A stretch of 64,000 bases of DNA from Sipunculus nudus (lineage: Eukaryota; Annelida; Sipuncula; Golfingiida; Sipunculidae): NCBI GenBank assembly GCA_026874595.1, contig CM049320.1:21395714-21459713 (forward strand). The letters are read 5' to 3'. The translations under genes and the position numbers were made by a program. Under the pieces are notes generated by a model that saw only the letters and a program-made list of their open reading frames with translations, did not search any database and was not told the DNA's origin. Shown piece after piece: positions 52,231 through 63,259 of this stretch (position 1 is its first letter; the number at the start of each line of letters is the position of its first letter).

Positions 52231-52990
52231 CACATCATATAAAACATAGGAATTAGTGATAGCATATATACACATCCTCTTATACACAGCATTTTATAAA
52301 ACGTTCATGCTACTGGCAAGTAATAGAAAAAAGACGGATACAAAGCAAGGGAGAGGAAATTGTATTTTTTTATAAGGATATCGAAAAATATTTTTTAATA
52401 TGCATCACATGTATTAGTGTAAACAAGTGCTAAAGGACCAATAAAACATTCACTATGAGTATTGTTTTGGGTATTAGTTTTACTCGGTACCATTGTTTAC
52501 ATAAAGCATTATAACATTATTATATAAATCTGCAGTTGAACTATATATATCAAATAAAATAGTCATCAATCAACACTTAAAGGTACAGCCATTCAAATAT
52601 CTACATCAGCAACAATTGCTCAGATTGTCAATTGATAAAACACTTGTTCTAATGTTATAACGTTAGCACTACGGCATTAATCAATTATATATATTTTAAT
52701 TTCTCACTCTAGCACAATATTAAAGAACAGGACGTTACCTTTTGAGGAAGATTTTTCTGATGTTACGTACGGCTCCTGGGGTGTTGAAATATTTTGAAGA
52801 GCCACTGAAATGACAAGATGGAATACATGTAGTGTCATATCGACCTTCTGGCATTACGACCAGATTACTGGCGCCAGAGTAGGCTTACCAGCCCAATTAC
52901 CCGATTGCCTATACTGAGTCGGGTTGTCGCGGCAAGAATACGTGTGTATCTAATATAAAAAAACAAGGGGGGATTTCGATAGAGGACTGA

Positions 52991-52994
<4 letters not shown>
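50491..52994. other. No gene seen; poly-G and (TA)n tracts
   Basis: G-run at 51300-51317, C-run near 50869-50877, and TA-rich tracts at 52056-52235. No supported gene on either strand. Confidence 0.45.

Positions 52995-53070
<76 letters not shown>
52995..53070. repeat. (TA)n microsatellite
   Basis: About 37 uninterrupted TA units. Confidence 0.95.
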
Positions 53071-53396
53071 ATCCCCAACAACCACCGTTCGGTAAATTTT
53101 TTTTAAAAGCAATTCAGTGATAGACAATATTGACTTTGATGCCTTATAAAATACATGTATATTATCTTAAACAAGGAATGTCACTCTTATTCCAAAAAGG
53201 GGCAACTGATAATTTGAAAATGCAATGCAAAGTTGCAGTGTCAATATTCAGATTTTATTTAGATTTTGTATTCGTTTTTCACTGTCGTGACCAGTGATGT
53301 ACACTGCCAACACAGTTGTCAAACCTCACAATCAGGATAACCAAAAGGTTAGATGAAAGTCAAGATAGAGCTATAGTTGTAAAATATGTAAATAAA

Positions 53397-53730
53397 GTTG
53401 CCATAGTCGAGTCAACACTAGCCGAGTCTATGTCCGAGTCCAATTCCAATCTCAAAAAAATTGCAAGGCGTATATTTGAGATTATCCTATGTGTTTTTAT
53501 GTTCATTTTTACACACGCTTTTTACTTGAATGTGTTACTTCATTTATCTCCCGATGCAGCACATATATATAGTATCATTTGAAAGAGACACATTGCTTAT
53601 CTAAAGGACTCGACTCGAGATGGAATTGGCCTGGTTCTTGTACAAGTCCGCGTGCAGGACATTCGAGTCAAAGTCCGAGGTCTGCCATGACTGGACTCGA
53701 GTTCAAATCCGGACTCGCGTCTAACATTAC
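53397..53730. repeat. GAGTCC-block element, copy 3
   Basis: GTCGAGTCAACACTAGCCGA, GAGTCTATGTCCGAGTCC (left), core with TTATCTCCCGATGCAGCAC, and right GAGTC pieces (GACTCGACTCGAGATGG, GTCAAAGTCCGAGG). The core is shorter than in copies 1 and 2. It lies just downstream of the CTLD stop codon. Confidence 0.65.
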
Positions 53731-53780
53731 TGGCCGTGACTTTTCACAGTTGAAATCAAGGTAGATAAATGTATACGGAT

Positions 53781-54043
53781 TCAGACATGGTTCATTGTCT
53801 CATGAATATTCATTAAATAAAGCATGACGTATATATGTTTATACCAGGACTGACCCTGTCTCAGCTGACACATGAAGCTGTGGTGCTCAGAACACGCTAC
53901 TGCTCTCCATTCGTGAGTATTTCCGGTTTTCTTCACAACAGCACACTCTCCGGTGCTGTGGAGGTGGAAACCCCAATGGGACGAAAATTCTGAAATTATG
54001 TCAGCAAAACGTGTAATTGCTCTCATTCCAGGGATGGTAAACC
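53781..54043 (-). CDS. CTLD gene, terminal exon 5 (second half of CTLD2)
   Basis: The acceptor is TTACTCCTGCAG|GGTTTACC. It encodes HWGFHLHSTGECAVV and HSFMCQL, the lectin C-terminal signature, then 26 residues to a stop. A GTCAGT sequence right after the domain (53849-53854) could be a donor to an unseen last exon, so the C-terminal tail is less certain than the domain. Confidence 0.68.
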
Positions 54044-57000
54044 CTGCAGGAGTAAGAGAATATCAGGGGGAGACATGTACCGTGGATATATAGGTAGACC
54101 TACTAAACATATGCCCTCACCAAACGGGACCCTATACACTACCAAACACGAAAGAACTCCTAATACTTATATTCCTGTGATAATGATGAACATGACCATT
54201 AGGCCAAAACAAATATAAGGTTTGGTTCTAAAGCACCGCCCGCGTCAATTTTAACCTCCCGCATTAAAAATTTTTATTTCGATTTCCATCTTTCAAGAAG
54301 ATAAAATAATACAATGTTGATATGATTTCCTTTGTTATATAGTGCTTTTGCCTGTTTAGCTGTTTTTGCCCTGATCATATTATAATTTTATCGAAACATA
54401 CAAAAAAAAAAAAAGGAAAAGAAAATATCTCCCATCCGCACTGGTTTCTGAAATAAATGCCTGAGAACCATACCTTTTTTTTATTTTGGCCTTGCAAGCT
54501 CAAGTATTGAATCCTCCAGCAGTTGCGATTTTTTTTTTTCAAATTTATTTTATAAATGAGGAGGGGTCGCAGTAGACCTTTGTCTAGGAACTTCTTTGTG
54601 GTCACGCCGCAAATATCAGATATGAATCCAGGACTTTGGAAAGGGGAGGGTCACTCTTAGGAAGACTTAAAGAAAACCTAAAAAAAAGGTCTTCTGGTCC
54701 GGGAAAGAGGGGATCAGGGTCGCAACATTTGTTTTGAAACCCTATAAAAAGGTTGTTTCGGTTCCAAAAGGGGGGATCCGGAGTAAATCCGGAAATATTT
54801 CAAATTATTTTTCCTAGGTCGAGATGACAGACTTAGGGAACTAGATATAGCTTCATATAGACAAATAGTGCATCTGTGGAGTACAGATGGACTAAGATAG
54901 GCATAAAGTCATAAATATAGTCATATTAAAAGGCCATGGCCTCATGACGGCCTGTAAAACGGTATTTCACTGTGCAAAGGAATGTTTTTCTAAATATTTA
55001 TACAATTGACAAATTTGACCTGGCTGCCTTGCTATCATATTTGGTCCAATAACAAACCAATCCTCTTTGTGCAAGCCAAGCCAGAAATTGTCGCATTTCA
55101 AGTCGGTCTTTTCGATTTGTCGTCGCAACTTGTTGACAAAGTTCATGGCCCTTGGCCTCAGGAGTATGGCCGACATTTCCCCGCACCTCTCGCGTGCCTT
55201 GAACCAGTTAACGGATTCGCAAATATATGATAAACACTTCCCATTGAAGTCCGAGCAGGAATCGTTGGAACTAGGATCTGTAATAAAATCAGCTGTCTTA
55301 AGACAACGTTTATGTTATACGAACATTTAGCACATGTTGAATCTACCATGTCTCTGACTACACTTTCACAGAATTTAATTTTGCGATCCGCTCTCTTGTC
55401 GTATTCATTAATTAAAGCCTGCAAGTCTTCGGGCTGAAATTAAAACTGAAATTAAATCTAAATAACAAAATATAAACAAAACACCAGGAATGGGACTGTT
55501 TTATAGCGCTTTGATTGGTAAGATCCTTCCCGGCAAAGCTACAATTTTGATAGAAACATCACACAAGACGTCCACGTAAAACCAGTGTTCGCGATATCAA
55601 TTGGCTTGTTCATTTTTCATGAAATAGACGCTAGAGCGGGTCGCTGAATCAAGGTCTGTGAATACGTAGCCACAGACCTGGTAGTCTGAAGATGAATCAA
55701 GGTCTGTGAATACGTAGCTACAAACCTGGTAGTGTGAAGATGAAACAAGGTATGTTAATACATAGCCACAGACCTGGTAGTATGAAGATGAATCAAGTTC
55801 TGTGAATACATTGCCACATACATGGTAGTATGAAAATGAATCAAGGTCTGTGAATACGTAGATACAGACCTGGTAGTATGAAGATGAATCGAGGTCTGTG
55901 AATACGTCGCCTAATACCTGGTGGTATGAAGCTTAATCAAGGTCTGTGAATACGTTGCCACAGAGCTGGTAGTATGAAGATGTATCAAGGTCTGTGAATG
56001 CGTAGCCCCATACCTGGTAGTATGAAATAATCAAGGGCTGTGAATAAAATGCCAAAGAGCTGGTAGTATGAAGATGAATCAAGGTCTGTGAATACGTAGC
56101 CCTTATACCTGGTAGTATGAAATAATCAAGGTCTGTGAATACAATGCCACAGAGCTGGTAGTATGAAGATGAATCAAGGTCTCTGAAAACGTAGCAACAG
56201 ACCTGGTAGTAGGAAGATGAATCAAGGTATGTGAAAACGTAACCACAGACCTGGTAGTATGAAGATGAATCAAGGTCTGTGAATACGTAGCCACAGACCT
56301 GGTAGTATGAAGATGAATCAAGGTCTGTGAATACGTAACCCCAGACCTTGTATTATGAAATAATCAAGGTCTGTGATCACGTAGCCACAGACCTGGTAGT
56401 ATGACGATGAATCAAGGTTTGTGAATACGTAGCCACAATCCTGGTAGTATGAAATAATCAAGGTCTGTGATCACGTAGCCACAGACCTGGTAGTATGAGG
56501 ATGAATCAAGGTTTGTGAATACGTAACCACAGACCTTGTAGTATGAAATAATCAAGGTCTGTGATCACGTAGCCACAGACCTGGTAGTATGACGATGAAT
56601 CAAGGTCTGTGAATACGTAGCCCCATACCTGGTAGTATGAAATAATCAAGGTCTGTAAATACAATGCCACAGAGCTGGTAGTATGAAGATGAATCAAGGT
56701 CTCTGATCACGTAGCAACAGACCTGGTAGTAGGAAGATGAATCAAGGTATGTGAAAACGTAACCACAGACCTGGTAGTATGAAGATGAATCAAGGTCTGT
56801 GAATACGTAGCCACAGACCTGGTAGTATGAAGATGAATCAAGGTCTGTGAATACGTAACCACAGACCTTGTAGTATGAAATAATCAAGGTCTGTGATCAC
56901 GTAGCCACAGACCTGGTAGTATGACGATGAATCAAGGTTTGTGAATACATAGCCACAAACCTGGTAGAATGAAGATGAATCAAGGTCTGTCAATACGTAG

Positions 57001-58949
57001 CAACAGATCTGGTAGTATGAAGATGAATCAAGGTCTGTGAATACGTAACCACAGACCTTGTAGTATGAAATAATCAAGGTCTGTGATCACGTAGCCACAG
57101 ACCTGGTAGTAGGAAGATGAATCAAGGTATGTGAAAACGTAACCACAGACCTGGTAGTATGAAGATGAATCAAGGTCTGTGAATACGTAGCCACAGACCT
57201 GGTAGTATGAAGATGAATCAAGGTCTGTGAATACGTAACCCCAGACCTTGTATTATGAAATAATTCAGGTCTGTGATCACGTAGCCACAGACCTGGTAGT
57301 ATGACGATGAATCAAGGTTTGTGAATACGTAGCCACAAACCTGGTAGTATGAAATAATCAAGGTCTGTGATCACGTAGCCACAGACCTGGTAGTATGACG
57401 ATGAATCAAGGTTTGTGAATACGTAACCACAGACCTTGTAGTATGAAATAATCAAGGTCTGTGATCACGTAGCCACAGACCTGGTAGTATGAGGATGAAT
57501 CAAGGTTTGTGAATACGTAACCACAGACCTTGTAGTATGAAATAATCAAGGTCTGTGATCACGTAGCCACAGACCTGGTAGTATGACGATGAATCAAGGT
57601 CTGTGAATACGTAGCCCCATACCTGGTAGTATGAAATAATCAAGGTCTGTAAATACAATGCCACAGAGCTGGTAGTATGAAGATGAATCAAGGTCTCTGA
57701 AAACGTAGCAACAGACCTGGTAGTAGGAAGATGAATCAAGGTATGTGAAAACGTAACCACAGACCTGGTAGTATGAAGATGAATCAAGGTCTGTGAATAC
57801 GTAGCCACAAACCTGGTAGTGTGAAGATGAATCAAGGTCTGTGAATACGTAACCACAGACCTTGTAGTATGAAATAATCAAGGTCTGTGATCACGTAGCC
57901 ACAGACCTGGTAGTATGACGATGAATCAAGGTTTGTGAATACGTAGCCACAAACCTAGTAGAATGAAGATGAATCAAGGTCTGTCAATACGTAGCAACAG
58001 ATCTGGTAGTATGAAGATGAATCAAGGTCTGTGAATACGTAACCACAGACCTTGTAGTATGAAATAATCAAGGTCTGTGATCACGTAGCCACAGACCTGG
58101 TAGTATGACGATGAATCAAGGTCTGTGAATACGTAGCCACAGACCTGGTAGAATGAAGATGAATCAAGGTCTGTGAATACTTAGCCACAGATCTGGTAGT
58201 ATGAAGATGAATCAAGGTCTGTGAATGCGTAGCCACAGACCTGGTAGTATGACGATGAATCAAGGTCTGTGAATACGTAACCACAGACCTTGTAGTATGA
58301 AATAATCAAGGTCTGTGATCACGTAGCCACAGACCTGGTTGTATGACGATGAATCAAGGTCTGTGAATACGTAGCCACAGACCTGGTAGTATGAAGATGA
58401 ATCAAGGTCTGTGAATACGTAGCCACAGACCTGGTAGTATGAAAATGATTTAGCACAATTAATTGCACCAGGTTAAACATGTATGTTATTATGCCATTCA
58501 CATTCTGATGAATACGAGACATAGCAGTCTTACTGTACATAACGTACCTTATTTTATGTAATACCTGGAATCACGTGTTTGTGTTTGCGGACAAACTGCA
58601 TTTTATGCAGACGATGTCCTAGGACAGAAAAAAAAGATTTTCCCATTAGCATACTTTATTTTTCCTACCATTTGGGTCTATTTTCATTAAATAGTTTCGA
58701 AAACTACTTACATTCACAGATAAAGCCTGTGATTGGAAAAAGGCATTCACTCGCAAAAATATTGTCATCACGGTAAACGGCACAGTCCTTTCCGTCGCTT
58801 GCTTGATATGGAGAAAATACTGTGAAAAAAGGATGCACATGAGCAGAAAAATTATTCACAGAAATAAAATGCGTTTAATTGATTCATCAAAAGAGGGAGG
58901 GGGGGGAGAGAAGCATTTTTTTTAAATAGTGAAGACAGGACATATCAAA

Positions 58950-58983
<34 letters not shown>

Positions 58984-60585
58984 GGGGGGCGGTACCAGGG
59001 TATCAGAGGGAGTATAAAAGACAAAACAAGTTACCAAGTCTCAGAAAGTTCTATCAGAGAATTATGTGTAATCTGATGATTAATTGTAGTGACTTTTCAA
59101 AAGTGCAAATGATACTGCTTTTAATATGGTCAAAGTCAGATAAACTCACCAATAATTCTGGTAAAAAAAAACAAACAAATATATTGCATATACAAATACA
59201 TTAAAAATCGCCTAATGACCACTTGTTCGCGGTTCCTATTTTATCTTTGCTCATTTTAAAAGACTTCGCTTAGACGACCACCTCGGAAACACGATCACTT
59301 TATCGAGGTCCCATTAGTGTTCGTAATTTCGAGGATTAACTGTATAATTAAAAATGAATATGACAAAAAAAAAGAAACTTTTGACTTAGTATGAATATGA
59401 TAAAAAGAAAAAGTTTTGCTGCATGTCTTGAATATCACATTTAACCAAAGCTGTTACAGACACACTTCATAAACAAAGGTAAATTATAATGGTTAAGTGT
59501 AATATGCCACTTTTAGGTCATTTTGTTTTTGTTTTTTTTCATTGACCTTGAGCTGTTTTCATTTTCACGATGGACCCTTCTTGCACTCAGATATGACGTG
59601 TGGTCACCATGATTTCACTGGATGGACCACTTTATTATTATTTTAAATGACTAATATTTGAATATAATAGTATGCCTGTCTTTATTTACTTTAAAAAGAA
59701 CTTTTGTCTCTGTATGTCTGTATAATTGTCTCGGTATCTTGCATTAACTCAAGTTTACATTTTGCTCTGTTAGAATAACAGAATAACATAGATTAGAGAT
59801 AAAGTTAACAGACAAGATAGAAAAAAGACTATGCTGAGTCTGTTAAATGTTAAGTCCGATGAAGATAATTTTATGTCTCAACCCTATGTAAATGCATTTT
59901 TTTAAATACTTTCCTGTCATGTTTCTGAGAATTTTTCGGAATTTTGGCTTGTACGTTTTCTATACTGTTTCCCTAAGACATTGATGAATATTTCCTTATG
60001 TCTTGGGCGCGAAGTGAGTTCGGGTTTGCTGATTATAGAACAAGAATTATCATGAAATCTTGTTTGAATATAAACCAAATTGTCTTGACATGCGCATTGG
60101 TAAATATAGATGTATATGTGGATGTGTGTTTATGTATATATATATAAATATATATGTGTGTGTGAAAACATAAGTTTATAATAAAAGGAAAACTATGTGT
60201 ATAGTGTAATTTATATATTCAAGTAGTTGGCAAAATACGTATTAGTGAGGCAAGACATTTTAAAGGTCACATATAGTAGTAGTCCATTTTTTGTATTTGT
60301 TCGGTATAGAACTTTTCTATTAGGAAATAGATAGAAATTAAGTGACAAACTTAACTGACTGCTGGGCAAACCATCGGTCAGAAGCCACTTTTTATAAACA
60401 GTTTTCTTCAGTGGCAGCCATACTTCTGTGTAGCCATGTTTCTCCATTTCCCGACTGACAGCAGACACGTTTTGCTCAGACGGGTGAGGGTACATTCCGA
60501 ACTCACAGGTGTGGAATGCAAATGTCCAGTTTACAGAACCGTCAGTCCTGTTTACCATCACTACAACAGTATTACAACGGTATCA

Positions 60586-60649
<64 letters not shown>

Positions 60650-63125
60650 AAAGGTAATTGTAGGGTTCCACTTTATATTATTATGCGTCCGTTCATTGAA
60701 TATTGCACTGTGATACTGTCATTATTGAAATATAATGTTAACGAGTTCCATGTAATACAGAGTGCTTACAAGTCCTTTGGTTTACGTTTTTGGCATATTC
60801 TGAGTGCCAGATTCCAGACTACTACTAATATATATATATATATATATACATATATAAATATATGAAAACCCTCTTGGGTGGAAAGTCACGTGATTGAACG
60901 CTTTGTCCGTTATAGCGGGTTGTCGGGCCTAGGAGGTTCGGTTGAGACAAAGTATGGAACTTAACCAACCATGAAATATTTTTCATTAAATATTTGATCT
61001 TACATATATATTATATGTGAATAACATTTTTAATGCAACCAGTTGTTGTGTTTTATTTTTATCCTAGCCCAGGTCTTGTTGTCTTAGCTATATATGCCTA
61101 AATAATAAGAAAATTTAAGTGATATAATTATAAGGTGTACCCGAAACAGACCATATTTGCAGTTTCAAGGTATTTCAGCCGACACTGAACGAGGCGCCCG
61201 CGAATCAGCTACATACAAGAGTCTGCTTGAATCAGCTCATTTCAGCTCATGATTATCTTGGCCTTGCTGGGCACAATCGTTCGATAAAGACACATGAAAA
61301 TAAGTTTATCTTTGTGTGTAGTCTGTGGACGTGATGTGCTGCTAGTTTTAGCTCAGATGACTGACAGTTGTCTGAGAGTTAGGGATTGCTCTTTGTTCGT
61401 CGCCCGTCCGTCCGTTAACAGGGTAAAAATTGAAACCCTAAAGGCTAGTCACATCAAACTCGACAGTCCTTTAGAGTTTGGAAGAATCCCCTCGGAAACT
61501 GAAAAGTAGGTCAGTGTGAGCTATCTACTCAATGTAATTACTGCACAAAATATGTACTTCAGCACCTCAGAAGCCAAGACTCAAGTCTGTCAAAAAAATG
61601 CAGGATATCTCAGAAACAGATTGAATGTGATGAAAGTTCGAATTTTAAAGGGACATAATCAGGGGCTATATTATACCCGTTCTTACACATTATCAATTCA
61701 TTTTTGTTTTACACAAAAGCTTCCCCACAAAACAATCCCAGCACACGGTCTTTGTACCTCAGATACGGCTGTTTAACGCCTTATGCCTATACGTGTTGGT
61801 AAAAACAGTCCGAGTGTGTCTGTTTACCATAACAAGGCTGCAAGACCGGAGGTCGGATTGTGAGCCGCAAAACGCGGTGTTTCGGCTAGCGGGAACATCT
61901 ATTTTTTTTAGGCCATGTTAGTCAGGCCAACACGTGTTGCTTCTTCGGGATGCACACGGCATCATTCGCTGTGTTTATATTGACACCTTTGATCACGACC
62001 GTTGTCTTGTTTTAGCACTCGTTGGCAGGAGTAAGCAAACGGTATCAAGGAAATATCTTGGCAGGTATAGATGTAATTTAAAGGGAAGAAGCTTCTTTTC
62101 GTGTGCATTCAATATGCTGTATAGGTGATTGGGCCCCTTTCATTGATCTTGCAGAAGCTTATCCTCTTCAGAGGACTTGTGGCCCACACGTGATGTATTT
62201 TTCCTGCTATTTGAGTCTGACAAATTACAGCGATCAGGGAAAACTTTTGTGCGGTACAAACTGTAACAGTGTGATCCAGGAATTATAGATTTCCTGCAAT
62301 GGAGGCACCTGATAGATAGTGTGGAAAATTGTAAATTAGGCCACGTGAATTTTTTTATTCAAATGTTTCATAGAAGCGAAAAATGTTTCAGCACCTCAGA
62401 AGCTAATACTTAATAACATATTCACACAAAAGCTGAGACTTTTTTAGAAACACCTTGGGTGATTGCTATGAAATACGGAATGCAGATCATGTAACCCCCC
62501 CCCCCCCCCCCCCCCAAACAAAAAAAAAATCCGGGGAGACACTGGCCACCATTGAATTCTGTGAAAGTATCTGGTTTCTGTAAACATAACTTATTATTTA
62601 GTGCATCTCTCCCTCTCTCTTCAAATTTTAAATGCAGCTGAAATTGTATGTAGTTTTACATGGACTGAATGTAAGACCATTAGGTCTCTTGTTAAGAACG
62701 ACAGACCTCGACAGTAACTGCTGATGCTTGGCAGGTCATAAATCCAACCATTAGACCTGGGATATCCATGCATACTTAACATAGACTAGTACCCCCGCTC
62801 TATTATGGCCATCAGCCGATAAAAGATCTATATTAGAGAACCATAATAGAGCGGGGTACCAGTCTTTAATTAATACAGATTCCTTAAACCCCAAATTGGG
62901 TTCTTGACCTATTTTTATGTGCTGTGCCCCATCTACTATGTCAGATGTAGCTGAGCGTCATGGGCCATGTATCACTTTTTAATTCAACCATCTGACAGCT
63001 TTAAACATTACATGCATATAAGGAAAATATTAGTAATCATAAAACGAATGCTTACTTTGCGCATGGGAGAATGTTGTCAATAGTATTCTGCAAATTCCGA
63101 AGAGACACGCTTTAGCTCCCGCCAT
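53781..63125 (-). CDS. Secreted protein with two C-type lectin-like domains, 5 exons
   Basis: Joining 63056-63125, 60360-60560, 58712-58819, 55020-55277 and 53781-54043 gives exactly 900 nt (299 residues plus stop). All four introns are phase 1. Residues 1-23 are a signal peptide. CTLD1 (about 24-126) has W35..A38...C42, W71-L72, C103, C116 and the closing GFICE. CTLD2 (about 127-273) has an N-terminal cysteine cluster (C134, C141, C146), the motif W151-F-K-A-R-E-R-C158, FWLGL (191-195), ECAVV (245-249), C263 and FMCQL. Neither domain has EPN, QPD or WND, so calcium-dependent sugar binding by the usual site is unlikely. N27, N34 and N54 are N-glycosylation sites, all in CTLD1. Such proteins are common in mollusc immunity and matrices, but the role here is not known. 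The donors of exons 2 (GTCAGT) and 4 (GTCAAA) are the weakest points, and a further 3' exon is possible. Confidence 0.72.
54044..55019 (-). other. CTLD intron 4
   Basis: This 976-bp intron contains at 54300-54480 the piece shared with 23990-24215, and G-rich direct repeats near 54650-54790. No exon is seen. Confidence 0.5.
55020..55277 (-). CDS. CTLD gene, exon 4 (first half of CTLD2)
   Basis: The acceptor is TTTTATTACAG|ATCC. Joining it to the final T of exon 3 gives Tyr127 and keeps the frame. It encodes the extra N-terminal cysteines, VNWFKARERC and FWLGLHKEDW. The donor CCAG|GTCAAA is weak but is the only one that fits the phase of exon 5. Confidence 0.7.
55645..58443. repeat. Hairpin satellite, ~59 units of 46-48 bp, in CTLD intron 3
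   Basis: The main unit is 48 bp (GAAGATGAATCA, AGGTCTGTG, 10 nt, CACAGACCT, GGTAGTAT). A second type of 46 bp begins GAAATAATCA and has GATCACGTAG in the loop. Each unit holds a 28-bp dyad with 9-bp arms and usually a central TACGTA. Marker units with CCACAGAGCT start at 56147, 56667 and 57661, giving longer repeats of about 520 and 994 bp. The open frames inside are a by-product of the 48-bp (multiple of 3) period. Confidence 0.95.
58500..58618 (-). other. Possible alternative terminal exon of the CTLD gene
   Basis: A strong acceptor (CTTTTTTTTCTGTCCTAG|GA) lies only 93 nt after the exon 3 donor. Spliced to it, the T left by exon 3 would read TGA, ending the protein right after GFICE at residue 126. 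I see no clear AATAAA nearby, so this is a hypothesis. Confidence 0.25.
58712..58819 (-). CDS. CTLD gene, exon 3 (second half of CTLD1)
   Basis: The acceptor is CTTTTTTCACAG|TATTTT and the donor GAAT|GTAAGT. The 108-nt symmetric exon encodes the closing half of CTLD1: KDCAVYRDD (101-109), C116 and GFICE. Confidence 0.75.
58820..60359 (-). other. CTLD intron 2
   Basis: This 1540-bp intron holds a (GA)n tract at 58947-58983 ending in a G-run, AT-rich sequence, and a short TA/TG-rich tract near 60135-60165. No further exon is seen. Confidence 0.5.
60360..60560 (-). CDS. CTLD gene, exon 2 (first half of CTLD1)
   Basis: The acceptor is ATACTGTTGTAG|TGATGG and the donor CAGCA|GTCAGT. The exon encodes NWTFAFHTCEFGMYPHPSE through KKWLLTDGLPS, the W..A...C half of a lectin fold. 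A second possible donor 9 nt further on (GTTTGT) keeps the same frame and adds three residues. Confidence 0.72.
60561..63055 (-). other. CTLD intron 1
   Basis: This 2495-bp intron holds (TA)n at 60589-60650 and 60829-60862, GTCCG-type repeat pieces at 61370-61640 and 62370-62490 (sharing TTCAGCACCTCAGAAG), a poly-C run at 62493-62515, and a 24-bp-arm hairpin at 62784-62864. No extra exon is seen. Confidence 0.5.
63056..63125 (-). CDS. CTLD gene, coding exon 1 (signal peptide)
   Basis: ATG at 63125 starts MAGAKACLFGIC..., a short hydrophobic leader ending ...SHAQ. The donor is CAAA|GTAAGC, phase 1. The exon lies about 127 bp downstream of a TATA-like box. It is too short for ORF finders and was recognised from the leader, the donor and the matching phase of exon 2. 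Confidence 0.65.
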
Positions 63126-63251
63126 TATGTCGTATTCCCTAAATTTAAATAATCAGCCAACCGGATATCCTGGCCGGTCGCTGCATGTTGGCGTTGGAGT
63201 GATGAGGGATAAGGGCTTGTTGTGGGTAATATTCCGGTTAATTCGGGCTAA

Positions 63252-63259
63252 TATATATA
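63252..63259 (-). promoter_or_regulatory. TATA-like box of the CTLD gene
   Basis: TATATATA, within TTATTTATATATATTAG on the minus strand, 127 bp before the ATG. The spacing is nearly the same as in the WxxW gene. AT-rich sequence is common here, so chance is possible. Confidence 0.4.

Noticed and set aside
55645-58443. CRISPR array
   Set aside because: Units are contiguous and alike throughout, with no unique spacers, and the DNA is eukaryotic.
55645-58540. Open frames of 60-118 codons with repeating TLIHLHTTRSVATYSQ or LDSSSYYQVCGYVFTD
   Set aside because: They arise because the satellite unit is 48 bp. The frames shift at each 46-bp unit, and there is no start, splice or domain context.
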